This document shows positions 18,408 through 27,319 of a stretch of DNA of 64,000 bases, piece after piece (position 1 is the first letter of the stretch; the number at the start of each line of letters is the position of its first letter). The notes under the pieces were generated by a model. The model ran no database searches. It saw nothing but the letters and a program-made list of their open reading frames with translations, and was not told where the DNA came from. This DNA is from Lentilitoribacter sp. Alg239-R112 (GTDB taxonomy: Bacteria; Pseudomonadota; Alphaproteobacteria; Rhizobiales; Rhizobiaceae): contig NZ_LS999834.1 of assembly GCF_900537175.1 (NCBI RefSeq), forward strand, positions 187,473 through 251,472, read 5' to 3'. Made by a program: the position numbers and the translations under genes.

Positions 18408-19447
18408 CCCATGTTTCTATTAAAAATCTAACAAAAACATATTCTGGCACGAATGATCCCGCCTTGAATAATCTTTCATTAGAAATTCAAACTGGCGAAC
18501 TCATCGCATTACTTGGACCTTCAGGTTGTGGCAAAACAACAACGATGAAAATGATTGCCGGATTATTGAAACCGTCCGCTGGCGATATAAAATTTAATGG
18601 ACGCTCAATTCTCAATGATAAGCCGGAACATCGCGGTGTCGTCATGGTATTCCAAAACTATCTCTTGTTTCCTTACATGAATGTTGAAGAGAATATTGGC
18701 TTTGGTCTCAAGATGCGAAAAGTTGGTCCAATTGAAATCAAACGGCGCGTTGCGGAGATGCTTAAACTCGTAAGATTACCTAATCTTGCTGACCGCAAAC
18801 CCAGTGAACTTTCAGGTGGACAACAACAACGTGTCGCGCTTGCAAGGGCTCTTATCGTTCAGCCCGATGTTCTTTTGTTAGATGAGCCTCTATCGAACCT
18901 TGATGCTCACTTACGGATTGAGATGCGCGATCTCATACGATCACTACAAAAAGAGATGGGCATCACCACAATATTTGTGACCCACGACCAAGAAGAAGCC
19001 GTGGTACTTGCAGACCGTGTTGCGCTCATTTTAAATGGCGAGATGAGGCAATACGACACGCCAGAAGCATTTTACAAACGACCAATTGATGAAGCAACTG
19101 CACGATTTTTCGGAGGTCGCAATTTCATAAAAGGCAATGCACTAGAGCAAAAATTTGTTGGAGCATTTGGCACATTGGTCATACCAGACGGCGCTAACCA
19201 AGGTGATGTACACCTAACCATTCGACCGGAAAACATATACCTTAATAAGCCGGATAATACACCAAACTGTCTTCAGGCAATTGTCATCGATAAAGTGTAT
19301 TTAGGTACGCAAACACGTCTTAAAATCCGCATTGGTGATGAGCATCTTGAAGCTTTGGCCAATCCGACGGAAGTAGAAAATATCGAGATAGGCAATAAAG
19401 TTACAGCAACTTTGCCGGCCGACGCGCTATGGATGCTAACCCCATAA
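18404..19447 (+). CDS. ABC transporter ATP-binding protein, YnjD / PotA type
   Basis: A 347-residue ATPase energising the YnjBCD-like importer. Walker A GPSGCGKTTT is near residue 40, Q-loop VFQNY near 85, signature LSGGQQQRVALARA near 140, Walker B LLLDEPLSNLD near 160 and H-loop VTHDQEEAV near 193. A C-terminal TOBE domain (about 240-347) contains VHLTIRPENIYL. The start is TTG overlapping the upstream stop; the nearest ATG would remove the conserved first strand. It closes the operon, followed by a convergent LacI-type gene 60 bases away. Confidence 0.9.
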   Translation: MTHVSIKNLTKTYSGTNDPALNNLSLEIQTGELIALLGPSGCGKTTTMKMIAGLLKPSAGDIKFNGRSILNDKPEHRGVVMVFQNYLLFPYMNVEENIGFGLKMRKVGPIEIKRRVAEMLKLVRLPNLADRKPSELSGGQQQRVALARALIVQPDVLLLDEPLSNLDAHLRIEMRDLIRSLQKEMGITTIFVTHDQEEAVVLADRVALILNGEMRQYDTPEAFYKRPIDEATARFFGGRNFIKGNALEQKFVGAFGTLVIPDGANQGDVHLTIRPENIYLNKPDNTPNCLQAIVIDKVYLGTQTRLKIRIGDEHLEALANPTEVENIEIGNKVTATLPADALWMLTP

Positions 19448-19507
19448 AATGATATTTTGGATGTTTACATGTGCATCCTCCGACAAACAGCATAAGACAA
19501 TTCTACA

Positions 19508-20539
19508 TTATTTTTGTGGAGCGGGGCCCGTGGATTTTCCAAGGGTGAGTTCAACTTCCAGTAGCTCATTGGGTGGTTGCATATCTGGATTTACAACAAT
19601 CTGCAAAAGCATTTCGGCTAAACGGCGTCCCGCATCTCTCACAGACGATTTTGTCGCTGTAAAAATCGGAATATCATCGCTGTTCTGAAAATAGGACAAG
19701 CGGTCATCATGTGTTACAATAGAAACATCGCGACCAACAGTCTTCCCTGCCTCCTGTATCGCACGCCTAGCCCCAAGAGCAACAATAATTGAAGCTGTTA
19801 AAATCGCTGTAGGCGGATTATCCAGCTCTAATAATTCTAAAGTTTTGTGATATCCATAACTCTCGGTCATTTCATTTGAAAACATTAATTCTCTATCAAT
19901 ATTTAAACCGCGGGATTGCAAGGAACTTTCATACCCTTGCCTGCGTCTATAAGCAAAATCCATATGTTCGCTACCGTTTAAGAGAGCAATGCGCCTATGT
20001 CCTAAATCAAAAAGAAAGTCCGTCGCTCTAATAAATGCGGAACGATTGTTTACGTCCAACCAAGCGTAGGGAATCTCGCATTGGCTAGCCCTGCCATGCA
20101 CAATAAACGGCAATCCAAGTTCTGTTAAAAAAGAAATCCGACCGTCGTTGACCGTTGGGCTCTGAATAACTACCGCATCAACGGTACTTTGTGCTTTGAG
20201 ATCTCTATAAACTTGATATTCATCCTCCTCTGGAGGCACGACAGATATCAACATTTTATATCCATTTGCAGAATAAACCTCACCAACACCGGCCACAAAA
20301 TCTCCAAAAACTGGGTTCACCATTTCATTCTGATTGGATGTTGAAATAACATGACCTATTGTTAATGTTTGCCCAGTTGCGAGGCCTTTTGCTGCCTTGT
20401 TAGGCGCATAGTTATTTTGTTTCGCTATCCTCTGAACGCGTTCTCTCGTGCGTTCAGAGACTTCCGGAAAACCATTTAAGGCCCGGCTTACGGTAGTTTG
20501 ACTAAGATTCAAAAGTTCTGAGAGTTCTCTTAAATTCAT
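19508..20539 (-). CDS. aglR: LacI-family repressor of the alpha-glucoside operon (AglR-like)
   Basis: A 343-residue LacI/GalR regulator. The N-terminal helix-turn-helix NLRELSELLNLSQTTVSRAL and hinge helix APNKAAKGLATGQ are followed by a periplasmic-binding-protein-like ligand domain. It is transcribed divergently from aglEFGAK, and a LacI-type palindrome lies 14-27 bases before its own start while another lies at the aglE promoter. It is thus the probable repressor of both itself and the alpha-glucoside genes, with an alpha-glucoside or derivative as inducer. The symbol is by position and similarity to the Sinorhizobium system. Confidence 0.85.
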   Translation of the reverse strand: MNLRELSELLNLSQTTVSRALNGFPEVSERTRERVQRIAKQNNYAPNKAAKGLATGQTLTIGHVISTSNQNEMVNPVFGDFVAGVGEVYSANGYKMLISVVPPEEDEYQVYRDLKAQSTVDAVVIQSPTVNDGRISFLTELGLPFIVHGRASQCEIPYAWLDVNNRSAFIRATDFLFDLGHRRIALLNGSEHMDFAYRRRQGYESSLQSRGLNIDRELMFSNEMTESYGYHKTLELLELDNPPTAILTASIIVALGARRAIQEAGKTVGRDVSIVTHDDRLSYFQNSDDIPIFTATKSSVRDAGRRLAEMLLQIVVNPDMQPPNELLEVELTLGKSTGPAPQK

Positions 20540-20552
20540 TATGCAAATGTAC

Positions 20553-20566
20553 TCGAAGCGCTTCGA
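20553..20566. promoter_or_regulatory. LacI-type operator near the aglR start
   Basis: TCGAAGCGCTTCGA is a perfect 14-base palindrome with the CG centre typical of LacI-family sites. It sits 13 bases upstream of the aglR start codon, suited to autorepression. Confidence 0.8.
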
Positions 20567-20674
20567 AAATCAATAAGAAAATCGACAAAGTAGCAAAATA
20601 TTTGGCGACATTGATCTTGTTGTTGATAATGGAAGGGAAGTAAATGTATGAAAAATATATTGAAATTATCTCAC

Positions 20675-20705
20675 TTGACAGAATCTATAATTATACTGTT
20701 ATAAT
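20675..20705 (+). promoter_or_regulatory. Sigma-70 promoter of aglE
   Basis: TTGACA (20675-20680) and TATAAT (20700-20705) are both perfect consensus hexamers. The spacer is 19 bases, longer than optimal, and is compensated by a TGT extension before the -10. Transcription should begin near 20712, immediately before the second LacI-type operator. Confidence 0.75.
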
Positions 20706-20713
20706 GAGCCAGC

Positions 20714-20725
20714 CAAAGCGCTTTG
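20714..20725. promoter_or_regulatory. LacI-type operator at the aglE promoter
   Basis: CAAAGCGCTTTG is a perfect 12-base palindrome sharing the AAGCGCTT core with the operator at 20553-20566; the centres are 160 bases apart. It lies just downstream of the -10 element, where a bound repressor would block initiation. Confidence 0.8.
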
Positions 20726-20782
20726 AAAATATTTAATATATGCTGTTACAATGATTAATGGCGTGTAAAGGGAGGAAATCTG

Positions 20783-22060
20783 ATGAATGGAACTATGAAA
20801 CATTTTTTACTAGCTAGTGCCGCCACTATGCTCTTGGGAACCGCGGTTCAAGCTGAACAGTTGACTGTATTTGGCCCTTGGCTTGGACCAGACCAAAAAA
20901 ACATCGAAACTGTGCTGAGTGATTTTGCAGAAAAATCTGGTCATGATGTACGTTATGTTGGTTCCGATAGCTTCGAACAACAAATCATGATCGATGCGGA
21001 AGCCGGATCATCGCCAAATGTTGCAGTATTTCCGCAACCTGGTTTAGCCGCAGACATGGCAAAACGTGGCTTCCTAACTCCATTAAAAGATGGAACTGGT
21101 GATTGGGTTAAGGAAAACTATGCAGCTGGTTCATCGTGGGTTGATTTGGGTACTTACAAGGATCAAAACGGTGCAGATAATCTCTATGGATTTTTCTATA
21201 AAGTCGATGTGAAGTCACTGGTTTGGTACAATCCGGAAAACTTTGAGGATGCAGAATACGAAGTGCCGACAACGATGGAAGAACTGAAAGCTCTCACAGA
21301 TCAGATTGTCGCTGATGGTGGCACGCCTTGGTGTATTGGTCTGGGTTCAGGTGGAGCAACTGGTTGGCCTGCAACTGATTGGGTCGAAGATATGATGCTT
21401 CGTACACAATCGCCTGAAATGTATGATAAGTGGGTTTCAAACGAATTGAAATTTGATGATCCAGCTGTCATTGCCGCCATCGACGAATTTGGTGCGTTCG
21501 CACGTAATGATAAATATGTTGTTGGTGGTGCTGGCGCTGTTGCATCTACTGATTTCCGCGATAGTCCAAAAGGTATGTTCTCATCTCCTCCACAATGTTA
21601 CATGCATCGTCAAGCATCGTTTATTCCAGCGTTTTTCCCCGAAGGTACAGAAGTCGGTGAAGATGCTGATTTCTTCTACTTTCCATCTTACGCGGGTAAA
21701 GATCTCGGTAATCCGGTCCTCGGTGCAGGCACATTGTGGGCTATCACAAACGAAAATGACGCTGCTCATGATCTGATCGAGTATCTTCAAACTCCTGCTG
21801 CGCATGAAATTTTTATGGCTCTTGGAGGGTTCTTGACGCCTCATAAAGGTGTTGATGCATCAAAATTCTCTAGCAAGTCTACAGCGAAGATGAACGAAAT
21901 TCTTCTTGGAGCAACAACATTCCGTTTTGATGGATCTGATCTAATGCCTGGCGGTGTTGGCGCAGGTACTTTCTGGACCGGTATGGTTGACTATACTGGC
22001 GGCAAAGATGCGTCTGAAGTCGCAGCTGGTATCCAAAAAAGCTGGGATGCGTTGAAGTAA
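20783..22060 (+). CDS. aglE: Alpha-glucoside ABC transporter substrate-binding protein AglE
   Basis: A 425-residue periplasmic binding protein (CUT1 family) with a Sec signal ending near residue 24 (VQA-E). The segments QLTVFGPWLGPDQKNIETVL and GLGSGGATGWPATDWVEDMM are typical of AglE. It captures sucrose, trehalose, maltose and other alpha-glucosides for AglFGK. A GGAGG ribosome-binding site precedes the ATG. It is followed by a hairpin with a T tract before the permease genes, so it is probably made in excess. It is under the LacI-type operator described upstream. Confidence 0.92.
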   Translation: MNGTMKHFLLASAATMLLGTAVQAEQLTVFGPWLGPDQKNIETVLSDFAEKSGHDVRYVGSDSFEQQIMIDAEAGSSPNVAVFPQPGLAADMAKRGFLTPLKDGTGDWVKENYAAGSSWVDLGTYKDQNGADNLYGFFYKVDVKSLVWYNPENFEDAEYEVPTTMEELKALTDQIVADGGTPWCIGLGSGGATGWPATDWVEDMMLRTQSPEMYDKWVSNELKFDDPAVIAAIDEFGAFARNDKYVVGGAGAVASTDFRDSPKGMFSSPPQCYMHRQASFIPAFFPEGTEVGEDADFFYFPSYAGKDLGNPVLGAGTLWAITNENDAAHDLIEYLQTPAAHEIFMALGGFLTPHKGVDASKFSSKSTAKMNEILLGATTFRFDGSDLMPGGVGAGTFWTGMVDYTGGKDASEVAAGIQKSWDALK

Positions 22061-22075
22061 GGCGAGCAATTAAAG

Positions 22076-22107
22076 ACAGCCCTCAATGTGGGGGCTGTTT
22101 CGCTTTT
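22076..22107 (+). terminator. Intrinsic terminator-like hairpin between aglE and aglF
   Basis: ACAGCCC (22076-22082) and GGGCTGT (22092-22098) form a 7-bp stem, followed by TTTCGCTTTTT. Because the operon continues with aglF, this is best read as a partial terminator or 3'-end stabiliser that raises aglE over the membrane genes. Confidence 0.75.
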
Positions 22108-22158
22108 TACCGACTGTGGAGGCAGACGGCTAAACTTTAGATAGGGATGGAGTGTCTG

Positions 22159-23373
22159 ATGGAAGCTGCATATAAAGGGTTACTTACGATATTTTTGGGC
22201 GTTGGTGGATGTCTTCTCTACTTTTACCTATCCAATCAAATTCTCGATAAGATTATATATCCTGCTACAGGAAAACATGCTGGCCGCAATATCAACCGCG
22301 CCAATATGATTAGGCCTTGGCTTTTTGTGCTGCCTGCCATGTTAGCATTGGGCATTTACTTAGCTTATCCAGTCGTTGCTACCTTCTGGTATTCCCTCAC
22401 AGATCGTAGCCAAGATGGTGCTTTTGTTGGTTTGGCAAACTACCAACAAATGACCAGCGAACCTAAGTTTTGGGAAGCTATGCGTAACAATATGTTGTGG
22501 CTGATTATCGTGCCAGCCGCGTCAACAGCCTTTGGTTTGTTGGCTGCACAATTAACGGATCGTATTAAATGGGGATCTATAGCCAAATCCCTTATTTTTA
22601 TGCCGATGGCAATTTCGTTTGTCGGTGCGGCTGTTATCTTCAAGCTTATCTATGATACCCGACCCGTTGATCAGGCGCAGATCGGTGTATTAAATGCAGT
22701 ATGGCTACAATTTAATGGTGGTGTTGGTTCATGGTTAATCCTGCGGCTATTGCCAGCACTTCTTATGCTGTGCGGAACAGCAATCACGGCCTATCTAGCT
22801 TATGGCTTATATAATTCAATTCGTGAAAAAGGTGGTTTGCTTTTACGAGGCCTCGCTATTGTTGTCCTTGCATATATTACATATTCATTTCTGTCTCTTG
22901 CTTGGGGCGCCCTCACCTCACCTCATCCGTATGGCGAACCACAAACATGGTTGACAATTCCCGGTTGGAACTCATTCCTACTTATGGTGGTTTTGATCTG
23001 GATTCAAACTGGCTTTGCAATGGTTATTCTGTCGGCAGCTCTGCGCGGTATACCGGAAGAAACTGTCGAAGCATCCATTGTGGATGGTGCAAACCCGTTC
23101 CAAGTATTTTTCAAAATTAAAATGCCGCAAATTTCAGGAACAATCGTCGTGGTTTGGACGACCATTACATTAGTTGTGCTGAAAGTTTTCGACATCGTTT
23201 TTGCCATGACCAATGGCCAGTGGGAAACACAAGTTTTGGCCAACTATATGTTCGATAAACTATTCCGCGCAAATGATTGGGGCGTTGGCTCCGCATCTGC
23301 AATGACCATCATGTTATTGGTTAGCCCAATCCTGATTTGGAATGTTTATAACGCTCGCAAGGAGATGAAGTGA
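22159..23373 (+). CDS. aglF: Alpha-glucoside ABC transporter permease AglF
   Basis: A 404-residue permease of the alpha-glucoside importer. It has an extra N-terminal helix (about 5-25), a spacer, then the six-helix MalF-like core beginning near LFVLPAMLALGIYLAYP. The EAA loop is EASIVDGANPFQVFFKIKMP near residue 320. The ATG at 22159 is preferred because GGAG is six bases upstream; an in-frame ATG at 22147 is possible. The stop overlaps the aglG start (TGATG). The partner subunits are aglG and the ATPase aglK. Confidence 0.9.
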   Translation: MEAAYKGLLTIFLGVGGCLLYFYLSNQILDKIIYPATGKHAGRNINRANMIRPWLFVLPAMLALGIYLAYPVVATFWYSLTDRSQDGAFVGLANYQQMTSEPKFWEAMRNNMLWLIIVPAASTAFGLLAAQLTDRIKWGSIAKSLIFMPMAISFVGAAVIFKLIYDTRPVDQAQIGVLNAVWLQFNGGVGSWLILRLLPALLMLCGTAITAYLAYGLYNSIREKGGLLLRGLAIVVLAYITYSFLSLAWGALTSPHPYGEPQTWLTIPGWNSFLLMVVLIWIQTGFAMVILSAALRGIPEETVEASIVDGANPFQVFFKIKMPQISGTIVVVWTTITLVVLKVFDIVFAMTNGQWETQVLANYMFDKLFRANDWGVGSASAMTIMLLVSPILIWNVYNARKEMK

Positions 23374-24527
23374 TGGATAATATAGCTGGAAGCAAATCTA
23401 GCCTAAATTGGATTGTTCAAATTTCAGTCGTTGCGCTCGTACTATTGTGGCTGTTTCCCACATTTGGCCTGCTTGTGTCCTCCTTCCGCACAGCAGATCA
23501 AATCTCAGGTTCTGGCTGGTGGCAATCGATGTTTCCCACTCAGCAGAACCTGACATTGCGCGCAGCTGATCCTGATGATGAAGGCGCACAGGTTTTAGAA
23601 AACGGATTATACATCGTAGAAGGCAATCTTTTTGGTTCTGCAAGTGATGCTAATATTAGCGTTTGGGGAACCTCATCACGCGCAATTGGCGCCAATATAC
23701 CTGGTGTTACAGCTGAGTTAAAAGATGGCGAGACCATGACCGTTCAGGCGGATGGCACCTATCGCTGGACCAGCCCAACTGAGCTGACAGGTCGCGGACA
23801 GCGTGTTTTTGTTACGGCAACAACGCCACCAGAATTTACATTTGGCAATTACCAGAATGTACTCTTCAGTGGCGATAGTACCGATAGTATGGCAAAAGCG
23901 TTTTTCAACACATTAACAGTGACAATACCGGCCACAATTATCCCTATAATTATCGCTGCATTTGCAGCATATGCGCTCGCCTGGATGGATTTCCCAGGTC
24001 GTGCAATCCTTATTGCCGTTGTCGTAGGTTTGTTAGTTGTGCCATTGCAACTGGCTTTAATTCCGCTGTTGCGTCTGCATTTGGGTATTGGTATCGGAAA
24101 AGGATATCTGGGTGTTTGGCTTGCTCATACCGGTTTTGGGTTGCCCTTGGCGATTTACTTATTGAGAAATTATATGGTTGGGTTGCCAAAGGATATTATT
24201 GAGAATGCCCGTGTGGATGGTGCGACTGATTTTCAGATTTTTATGAAGATTATCTTGCCATTATCATTCCCTGCCCTGGCTTCTTTTGCCATATTCCAGT
24301 TCTTGTGGACTTGGAATGATTTGCTCGTTGCAAAGGTATTCTTAATCGATGCTACTGGCGAAACCACCGTCATGACCAATCAGATTGTAGAGCTTCTGGG
24401 TACACGTGGTGGCAACTGGGAAATTCTTGCGACCGCCGCCTTTGTTTCAATAGCTGTTCCGCTCTTGGTGTTCTTTGCAATGCAAAAATACCTTGTGCGT
24501 GGTCTTTTAGCTGGTTCAGTAAAATAG
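23373..24527 (+). CDS. aglG: Alpha-glucoside ABC transporter permease AglG
   Basis: A 384-residue MalG-like permease. The first helix is near residues 14-34. A long periplasmic insertion (about residues 45-155, including AELKDGETMTVQADGTYRW) separates it from the other helices, which is characteristic of AglG. The EAA loop is ENARVDGATDFQIFMKIILP near residue 278, and the C-terminus is KYLVRGLLAGSVK, as in MalG proteins. It begins at ATG 23373 overlapping the aglF stop; a GTG one codon earlier is less likely. It ends 11 bases before the alpha-glucosidase gene. Confidence 0.92.
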   Translation: MDNIAGSKSSLNWIVQISVVALVLLWLFPTFGLLVSSFRTADQISGSGWWQSMFPTQQNLTLRAADPDDEGAQVLENGLYIVEGNLFGSASDANISVWGTSSRAIGANIPGVTAELKDGETMTVQADGTYRWTSPTELTGRGQRVFVTATTPPEFTFGNYQNVLFSGDSTDSMAKAFFNTLTVTIPATIIPIIIAAFAAYALAWMDFPGRAILIAVVVGLLVVPLQLALIPLLRLHLGIGIGKGYLGVWLAHTGFGLPLAIYLLRNYMVGLPKDIIENARVDGATDFQIFMKIILPLSFPALASFAIFQFLWTWNDLLVAKVFLIDATGETTVMTNQIVELLGTRGGNWEILATAAFVSIAVPLLVFFAMQKYLVRGLLAGSVK

Positions 24528-24538
24528 GATTAAAAATT

Positions 24539-26191
24539 ATGAATTTAGCCGTAGCTCCAATGTTGGATAACGCAACTAATAAAGATTGGTGGCGTGGTGC
24601 TGTCATCTATCAAATTTATCCACGTAGCTATCAGGATAGTAATGGAGATGGGGTTGGTGATTTGGCAGGTGTTGTGCAGCGCATGCCATACATCGCGTCA
24701 TTGGGGGTTGATGCGATTTGGATATCTCCATTCTTTACATCGCCAATGAAAGATTTTGGTTATGATGTAAGTGATTATTGCGACGTAGATCCAATGTTCG
24801 GTTCATTGTCAGATTTCGATGCGATCGTCAACGCAGCCCACAATCATGGCATTCGCGTGATGATTGATCTTGTGTTGAGCCATACCAGTGAGCAACATGC
24901 CTGGTTTGCAGAAAGCCGCAAAAATAAAACTAATTCAAAACAGGATTGGTATGTATGGGCTGATCCAAAACCGGATGGTACACCTCCCACAAATTGGCTT
25001 TCAATATTTGGTGGTCCAGCTTGGCAATGGGATGGACGGCGCGAACAATATTACATGCATAACTTCTTGGCATCTCAACCAGACCTCAATTTTCATAATG
25101 TTGAGGTTCAGGATGCGTTGCTTGATGTGGCAAATTTTTGGCTTAATCGTGGTGTTGATGGGTTTCGTCTGGATACGATTAACTTCTATTTCCACGACGC
25201 TGAGCTGAGAGATAATCCTGCGTTACCAATTGAAGAACGCAACGCAACTATCGCTCCATCTGTAAATCCATACAATCATCAAAACCACCTATACGATAAA
25301 AACAGACCTGAAAATTTGAACTTTTTGCGGCGTTTACGTTCAATCATGGAACCATTTGGTGCTGCTGCGGTTGGCGAAGTTGGTGATGCACAATTTGGGT
25401 TAGAGATATTAGGACAGTATACCGCTGGTAATGACTTAATGCAGATGTGTTACGCCTTCGAGTTTCTCGCACAAGATCAACCATCAGCGGATTTGGTCGT
25501 GAAAGTTTTGAAGAAGGTCGATGATGTTGCCGCTGATGGTTGGGCTTGCTGGGCATTCTCCAATCATGATGTACAGCGTCATGCATCACGTTGGAACCTC
25601 TCGACAGACGCTCAAAAAACATTTGCTACCCTAATTATGTGCATGCGTGGCTCGGTTTGCCTATACCAAGGTGAAGAGCTTGGTCTTCCCGAGGCAGATG
25701 TAGATTTTGGTGATATCCAAGATCCGTATGGTATAGAATTTTGGCCGGAATTTAAAGGTCGTGATGGTTGTCGTACACCAATGGTGTGGCAGACAAGTAA
25801 CCAAAATGGTGGCTTTTCGGAAGGAAAACCTTGGCTTCCTGTTGCTCACGAACATCTAAATATGTCGGTAGATGCACAGGAAAATGATCCAAATGCAATT
25901 TTGCATCATTATCGAAAAGCAATTCAGTTTCGACAAACCAAACCTGTTCTTGCTTTGGGTGAACACGATAATCTGAACACCGATGGATGTATCGTTTCAT
26001 TTACTCGGCATCTGGATGGTCAATCCATCCAATGCGCATTTAATCTTAGTGATACACCATCTGAATTCATACTGCCTGCTGGTGAATGGACACCTATGGG
26101 TGAAGAATTAGGTTGTGTACAAACTGCAGTTGGCAACAAAATTCATCTGGGACCCTGGCAGGTTTATATCGGGCAAAAACGTGAGCATTAG
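24539..26191 (+). CDS. aglA: Alpha-glucosidase AglA (GH13)
   Basis: A 550-residue cytoplasmic glycoside hydrolase of family 13, with no signal peptide. It hydrolyses imported alpha-glucosides to glucose plus the aglycone sugar. The conserved regions are present: YQIYPRSYQDSNGDGVGDL near residue 23, DLVLSHTSEQHAWF, the nucleophile Asp in GFRLDTINF near residue 212, the acid/base Glu in AVGEVGD near 280 and FSNHDVQRH near 341. It lies between the permease and ATPase genes, as in Sinorhizobium aglEFGAK. This ties hydrolysis directly to uptake. Confidence 0.94.
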   Translation: MNLAVAPMLDNATNKDWWRGAVIYQIYPRSYQDSNGDGVGDLAGVVQRMPYIASLGVDAIWISPFFTSPMKDFGYDVSDYCDVDPMFGSLSDFDAIVNAAHNHGIRVMIDLVLSHTSEQHAWFAESRKNKTNSKQDWYVWADPKPDGTPPTNWLSIFGGPAWQWDGRREQYYMHNFLASQPDLNFHNVEVQDALLDVANFWLNRGVDGFRLDTINFYFHDAELRDNPALPIEERNATIAPSVNPYNHQNHLYDKNRPENLNFLRRLRSIMEPFGAAAVGEVGDAQFGLEILGQYTAGNDLMQMCYAFEFLAQDQPSADLVVKVLKKVDDVAADGWACWAFSNHDVQRHASRWNLSTDAQKTFATLIMCMRGSVCLYQGEELGLPEADVDFGDIQDPYGIEFWPEFKGRDGCRTPMVWQTSNQNGGFSEGKPWLPVAHEHLNMSVDAQENDPNAILHHYRKAIQFRQTKPVLALGEHDNLNTDGCIVSFTRHLDGQSIQCAFNLSDTPSEFILPAGEWTPMGEELGCVQTAVGNKIHLGPWQVYIGQKREH

Positions 26192-26210
26192 GATCTGAAA
26201 GGATTACACC

Positions 26211-27302
26211 ATGACGGACGTAAAATTAACAAGTGTAGGAAAAACCTACGGAGGGGCAGTCAATGTCCTGAACGATATAAATCTCGATATCAAACAAGGC
26301 GAACTGATTGTTTTTGTTGGACCGTCTGGTTGTGGTAAATCCACGTTACTTAGAATGATTGCTGGATTAGAAAAAATTACAGCAGGAACACTCGAAATCG
26401 GTGGTGATGTTGTCAATGATATTCCACCTGCGCAGCGGGGTATCGCCATGGTGTTTCAGTCCTATGCGTTATATCCACATATGACTGTACGCGAAAACAT
26501 GTCTTTCGCCTTGAAATTAGCTAAAAAGCCCCAAGTAGAAATCGATGAAGCGATTACGCGAACAGCAAAGATATTGCAGCTGGAGGAGTATCTCGACCGT
26601 TTGCCCAAAGCCCTGTCTGGCGGACAAAGGCAACGTGTGGCAATAGGTCGATCCATCGTACGGGACCCAAAAGTCTATCTGTTTGATGAACCACTCTCCA
26701 ACTTAGATGCAGCGCTGCGCGTTGCGACGCGCATTGAGATTGCACAGCTTAAAGAATCTATGCCTGAAAGCACAATGATTTATGTCACGCACGATCAGGT
26801 TGAAGCGATGACTTTAGCCACTAGAATTGTCGTGTTGGCAAACAAGGGCATTGCTCAAGTCGGCACACCGTTAGAGCTCTACGAACGGCCAGAAAATGAA
26901 TTTGTGGCACAGTTCATTGGCTCTCCAGCTATGAATTTGCTGTCCGGCGAGATAGTTAAAACAGGTAATCAAACGACCATTAAATTAGACGGCGGCGGCA
27001 CGGCAATTTCCGCTATAACAACAAAAGCGGAAGACAAAGGTCTAAAAGTCAATATCGGCATTAGGCCAGAAGATATGATCGAGACGACAGACGAACATAT
27101 CTACGAAGGTAAAGTAAAAATTACTGAAGCTTTAGGTGAAGTAACTTTATTATATTTCGAAAATAACGGTGATGATAACTCTGTGATCGGTAAACTTCCA
27201 GGAATTCATGGGGACCTCCGTGGCAAAACTGTACGCGTATCAGCCGCACCTGAAAAAGTGCAAGTTTTCCATAATGGTCAGTCACTTTATTATCGGAAAT
27301 AG
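26211..27302 (+). CDS. aglK: Alpha-glucoside ABC transporter ATP-binding protein AglK
   Basis: A 363-residue MalK/UgpC-type ATPase. Walker A GPSGCGKSTLL is near residue 38, Q-loop VFQSYALYPHM, signature LSGGQRQRVAIGRSIVR near 134, Walker B LFDEPLSNLDA near 157 and H-loop VTHDQVEAMTLA near 191. A C-terminal TOBE/OB regulatory domain (240-363) contains GIRPEDM. It is the last gene of the alpha-glucoside operon, 19 bases after aglA, with a small inverted repeat at its stop codon. Confidence 0.93.
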   Translation: MTDVKLTSVGKTYGGAVNVLNDINLDIKQGELIVFVGPSGCGKSTLLRMIAGLEKITAGTLEIGGDVVNDIPPAQRGIAMVFQSYALYPHMTVRENMSFALKLAKKPQVEIDEAITRTAKILQLEEYLDRLPKALSGGQRQRVAIGRSIVRDPKVYLFDEPLSNLDAALRVATRIEIAQLKESMPESTMIYVTHDQVEAMTLATRIVVLANKGIAQVGTPLELYERPENEFVAQFIGSPAMNLLSGEIVKTGNQTTIKLDGGGTAISAITTKAEDKGLKVNIGIRPEDMIETTDEHIYEGKVKITEALGEVTLLYFENNGDDNSVIGKLPGIHGDLRGKTVRVSAAPEKVQVFHNGQSLYYRK

Positions 27303-27319
27303 TACTAGGTTTTAGTACT
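27301..27319. terminator. Bidirectional inverted repeat between convergent operons
   Basis: AGTACTA (27301-27307) and TAGTACT (27313-27319) are perfect arms around GGTTT, overlapping the stop codons of aglK and of the convergent isomerase gene. The low-GC stem and short T runs suggest a weak terminator. Confidence 0.45.
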
